A stretch of 64,000 nucleotides of DNA from Rudanella sp031411995. Lineage in GTDB: Bacteria; Bacteroidota; Bacteroidia; Cytophagales; Spirosomataceae. The position numbers and the translations under genes are program-made. Shown here piece by piece: positions 61,367 to 64,000 of this stretch. The notes below the pieces were generated by a model. The model was not told where the DNA came from. It did no database searches and worked only from the letters and a program-made list of their open reading frames with translations. How positions within the stretch are numbered: position 1 is the first letter of the stretch; every line of letters begins with the position of its first letter. The DNA is taken from contig JANOCD010000047.1 of the NCBI GenBank assembly GCA_031411995.1, positions 1 to 64,000 of the forward strand, read 5' to 3'.

Positions 61367-61696
61367 TCAGTGATTGTGATCATCAACGCGATCTGCTTTT
61401 TTAGTCACCGTTTTGGCTTTGGCTTTCGCACTCTTCGCATCGCTTTTCATCACTTTTTTCACCGCTTTTTCTTCTTTTTTGTGGGCTTCCTTCAGCTTCG
61501 TTTTGTCGTCCGTAACCAACGGGATTTCCACACGGCTCTTGTCATTCACATCCTGACGTTTTTCACGAGCTTTGTTCATTTTCTTGGTGGCCTTCATTTC
61601 CTTCTTGGCTTCTTTAGCCTCCTGAACAGCCTGAGCGTAGGAACTTTGAGCAAGCATAAACAGGGCGCACGTGGCGGCCATAATTACCTTTTTCAT
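61367..61696 (-). CDS. Lys/Ala-rich exported protein
   Basis: A 109-residue protein with a signal peptide (MKKVIMAATCALFMLAQSSYAQ). The mature part consists almost wholly of Lys, Ala, Glu and Asp in long helical runs, ending DDHNH. No fold family was recognised. It might be periplasmic and bind nucleic acid or anionic polymer, but that is speculative. The start at 61696 is set by the signal; the ORF runs upstream to 61741. Confidence 0.72.
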   Translation of the reverse strand: MKKVIMAATCALFMLAQSSYAQAVQEAKEAKKEMKATKKMNKAREKRQDVNDKSRVEIPLVTDDKTKLKEAHKKEEKAVKKVMKSDAKSAKAKAKTVTKKADRVDDHNH

Positions 61697-61950
61697 ACTA
61701 GTTGAGTTTATGGTGTACTCTATCTGCCAACTGACAGACATTTAACAGTAGCATAACAGAGATTGTGTTTCGATGTTTTATTGATATAACGTAAGTCAAG
61801 AGCAACTGCTAAATTTTGTAATGGTAAGATATTGACAGTGAGCACATTGGCCGTTCCCTCAAAAAAGCGGTGACAAGACAGATCTATAAAACTTATAGAT
61901 TAAACAGTGCGTTTGCCAAACCGTGTATTTTGAATAGATATAATGCTATA

Positions 61951-61992
61951 AAACAAAGAAGTCGCTCTTAATCGGGAGCGACTTCTTTGTTT
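61951..61992. terminator. Terminator downstream of fbaA
   Basis: AAACAAAGAAGTCGCTC and its exact complement GAGCGACTTCTTTGTTT, with an 8-nt loop. It ends the fbaA transcript on the - strand. The remaining 61742-61950 shows no gene. Confidence 0.85.
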
Positions 61993-62009
61993 AAACCAGT
62001 TTGGTGGGT

Positions 62010-63089
62010 TTAACCCAACCGATTGATGCAGTTCAGGTCTTCAAAAGCCACTTTCAGTCGGGCAATCATACTTTCTTCGCCTTTACGAAGCCACACGCGG
62101 GGATCGTAGTATTTCTTGTTTGGTGAATCGGCACCGTCGGGGTTGCCAAGCTGACTTTGCAGATAGCCTTCTTTCGCTTTGTAGTAGTTCAGCACACCTT
62201 CCCAGGTTGACCACTGCATGTCGGTGTCGATGTTCATTTTGATGGCACCATATTGGATGGCCTCGCGGATTTCTTCACGGCTTGAACCTGACCCACCGTG
62301 GAACACGAAATTCACGGGCAGCGGCCCCGTTCCAAACTTCTCGACAATGTAGTCCTGCGAGTTTTTCAGGATGATCGGCGACAGCTTCACGTTGCCCGGC
62401 TTATACACGCCATGCACGTTTCCGAAAGCAGCCGCAATGGTAAAGTTTGGCGAAATCTTCTTCAGGTGCTCATACGCATAGGCCACTTCAGAAGGCTGCG
62501 TGTAGAGTTTGGAGTCGTCCACGTCGGAATTGTCAACGCCATCTTCTTCGCCACCAGTCACACCGAGTTCAATTTCGAGGGTCATGCCCATTTTGGCCAT
62601 CCGCTCAAAATATTTGCACGAAATTTCGATGTTCTCCTCAATCGGCTCCTCCGACAAGTCGAGCATGTGCGACGAATAGAGAGGCTTGCCAGTTTGGTCG
62701 AAATGCTTCTCGGAAGCAGTCAGCAGGCCGTCGATCCAGGGCAGGAGTTTCTTGGCGCAATGGTCGGTATGGAGAATAACGGGGACACCATACATCTCGG
62801 CAATGTTGTGAATATGCAACGCACCCGAAACCGAACCGGCAATGGCTGCCTTCTGACCCTCGTTGGAGAGCGACTTGCCCGCGTAGAAAATGCCGCCACC
62901 GTTCGAGAACTGAATGATAACGGGGGAGTTCACAGCTTTAGCCGTTTCGAGAACCGCGTTGACCGAGTTAGTGCCAACTACATTCACGGCCGGAAGGGCA
63001 TAATCATTCTCATTGGCGTGACGGAAAATTTCGGAAACGCCTTCGCCAGTTACAACGCCTGGGGCAAAACGGACAGCTACATCGCTCAT
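62010..63089 (-). CDS. fbaA: Class II fructose-bisphosphate aldolase
   Basis: A 359-residue Zn enzyme of the FbaA type, the same length as the Escherichia coli protein: ALPAVNVVGTNSVNAVLETA, QFSNGGGIFYAGK, LHTDHCAKK (Asp/His active site), ELGVTGGEEDGVDN, AFGNVHGVYKPGNVKL, and FVFHGGSGSS with KMNIDTDMQW. It interconverts fructose 1,6-bisphosphate with dihydroxyacetone phosphate and glyceraldehyde 3-phosphate. It is monocistronic, with its own terminator. Confidence 0.96.
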   Translation of the reverse strand: MSDVAVRFAPGVVTGEGVSEIFRHANENDYALPAVNVVGTNSVNAVLETAKAVNSPVIIQFSNGGGIFYAGKSLSNEGQKAAIAGSVSGALHIHNIAEMYGVPVILHTDHCAKKLLPWIDGLLTASEKHFDQTGKPLYSSHMLDLSEEPIEENIEISCKYFERMAKMGMTLEIELGVTGGEEDGVDNSDVDDSKLYTQPSEVAYAYEHLKKISPNFTIAAAFGNVHGVYKPGNVKLSPIILKNSQDYIVEKFGTGPLPVNFVFHGGSGSSREEIREAIQYGAIKMNIDTDMQWSTWEGVLNYYKAKEGYLQSQLGNPDGADSPNKKYYDPRVWLRKGEESMIARLKVAFEDLNCINRLG

Positions 63090-63261
63090 AAATACTGCTT
63101 TTTGGATAATGACAAGAAAAAGTTAAATCAGAGATAGTAAATGATAAAGTGCAGTTGAAAAACACTGCAAAGTACAATTTTTTTATGGATTGGCAGGATT
63201 AATGAAAGATGACGGGGAAAAGCCAGTGTTGGTCAACGTATCTGCACATCTCTCAATCGCC

Positions 63262-63630
63262 TTACTTTTCGGTGGGAACAACCGTTGACTTTCGCCGAAA
63301 AATATGAAACGTGCAGGTTTCCTTGGCAAACGTAGTCTCGTGGGTCCAGCCGTTTTTGAATAAAAAGTTGAAAATGTCCATTTCGCTACCGAAGATTTTG
63401 TCTCGTCCGTTTTCGTCCTGAATGCGGTGCAACCGTAATTCTAACCACCGAATGGTTTGGCCATAATCAATGACAGCATAAACCTGTCGCTGCATAAATA
63501 GCCGCTGATCTTCAATCAATTCAATGTATTCTACGTCAGGTAGTTGATTGATGTCTTTACCGTTGACGATGACCTGTGCTGAGGTCAGGCCTGAACACAA
63601 AAGAAGCAAGGGGATGATAAAGCGTTTCAT
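63262..63630 (-). CDS. Small secreted protein of unknown function
   Basis: A 122-residue protein with a signal peptide (MKRFIIPLLLLCSGLTSAQ). The mature part includes LPDVEYIELIEDQRLFMQRQVYAVIDYGQ and FNFLFKNGWTHE. No family was recognised. It stands alone between fbaA and the partial gene at the window end. Confidence 0.65.
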   Translation of the reverse strand: MKRFIIPLLLLCSGLTSAQVIVNGKDINQLPDVEYIELIEDQRLFMQRQVYAVIDYGQTIRWLELRLHRIQDENGRDKIFGSEMDIFNFLFKNGWTHETTFAKETCTFHIFRRKSTVVPTEK

Positions 63631-63754
63631 GGTTGATAGAAGTTGATAAATGAACTAACGAATCTGAATTCGCCGAATCTCTCAATTGCCTATGTTGTCG
63701 GCGATGGGTGCGTTGTTCGGGGTAGATTTTTGCCCAAAAGATAGCACATTTAAA

Positions 63755-63785
63755 TAAAAAGCCCGACTGCCAAAGCAAGCCGGGC
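63755..63785 (-). terminator. Terminator of the gene cut by the window end
   Basis: On the - strand GCCCGGCT and AGTCGGGC form an 8-bp stem (one G-U pair) followed by TTTTTATTT. Confidence 0.75.
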
Positions 63786-63806
63786 CTTCATATACACCCT
63801 GACTAT

Positions 63807-64000
63807 CTATTGCTTCGTAAATGTGGCCGTTATCAGTGCAATCTTCCCTCCCCAGGTAGCGTTCTGGTCGCGGTTGGCGGCTGTAATGGGTATTTGGGGT
63901 AAATTCCCGATGTTGCCCGTTGTCTGGAATCCCAACACCATCCTGTTGCCGGTGACCTCGCGAATGGTGAGCGGATAGTTGGGATAGTTCGTATAGGTGT
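63807..64000 (-). CDS. C-terminal end of an unidentified protein (partial)
   Basis: The last 63 or so codons of a gene that continues past the window. It ends with TYTNYPNYPLTIREVTGNRM and later GGKIALITATFTKQ before a TAG. The segment looks like beta-sheet from a secreted or lipoprotein domain. The family cannot be named from this fragment. A terminator follows 22 bp after the stop. Confidence 0.7.
   Translation of the reverse strand, partial: TYTNYPNYPLTIREVTGNRMVLGFQTTGNIGNLPQIPITAANRDQNATWGGKIALITATFTKQ

Overview
The window looks like chromosomal DNA of a Cytophagales bacterium (phylum Bacteroidota), most like Spirosoma and its relatives. This is judged from gene content and style: a SusC/SusD pair, an Oar-like TonB receptor, DUF4290 next to murA, several secreted proteins with DUF4136-, PmoA- or planctomycete-type cytochrome c domains, weak Shine-Dalgarno sequences, and many TAnnTTTG promoter boxes. 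No transposase, integron, prophage, rRNA or CRISPR array was seen. The only structural RNA gene recognised is a tRNA-Leu(CAA).

Layout. 1-10 kb: a truncated thioredoxin-associated secreted protein, a large secreted PmoA/dehydrogenase/cytochrome c fusion, a deacetylase lipoprotein, a relic of a PepSY membrane protein and an Oar-like TonB receptor. 10-21 kb: mogA with a membrane protein, two orphan sensor kinases, a GDPD-like esterase, twin cupins, a Tat-exported enolase-superfamily enzyme, a chromate transporter, a 2OG-Fe(II) oxygenase and an exported superoxide dismutase. 21-28 kb: a lipoprotein, sixA, a class V aminotransferase, a methyltransferase, a candidate small RNA, xerD and aroQ (divergent, start codons 1 bp apart) and a YncE-like propeller protein. 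28-35.5 kb: pobA diverging from a hutHIUF histidine-degradation operon, then tRNA-Leu. 35.7-46 kb: a DUF4136 lipoprotein, aroB, a PQQ-like propeller lipoprotein, an exported HisC-like aminotransferase, and a susCD pair behind a long folded leader. 46-64 kb: a metallophosphoesterase diverging from a GH13-like protein, Uma2, a radical SAM/SPASM protein, an alpha-E protein, an OmpA protein, an orphan HicB, pyruvate carboxylase, DUF4290-murA, an exported RidA, a MATE exporter, fbaA, and a gene cut by the window edge.

How the genes work together. hutH, hutU, hutI and hutF convert histidine to N-formylglutamate; the final deformylase is not in the window. pyc and fbaA serve central carbon metabolism, aroB and aroQ the shikimate pathway, murA peptidoglycan synthesis, and susCD and the Oar-like receptor outer-membrane uptake.

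The most unusual content lies between genes. Two octamer-built inverted repeats (units AAAGAGTG/AAAGAGCG) sit 4-5 bp upstream of the start codons of pyc and the alpha-E gene. Related 7-bp-period repeats touch aroQ, chrA and two other genes. There is a nested palindrome family (core GTCGCTACGCGAC), a candidate small RNA of about 100 nt with a sigma-54-like promoter and a strong terminator, and a susCD leader of about 400 nt behind a near-perfect Bacteroidota promoter.
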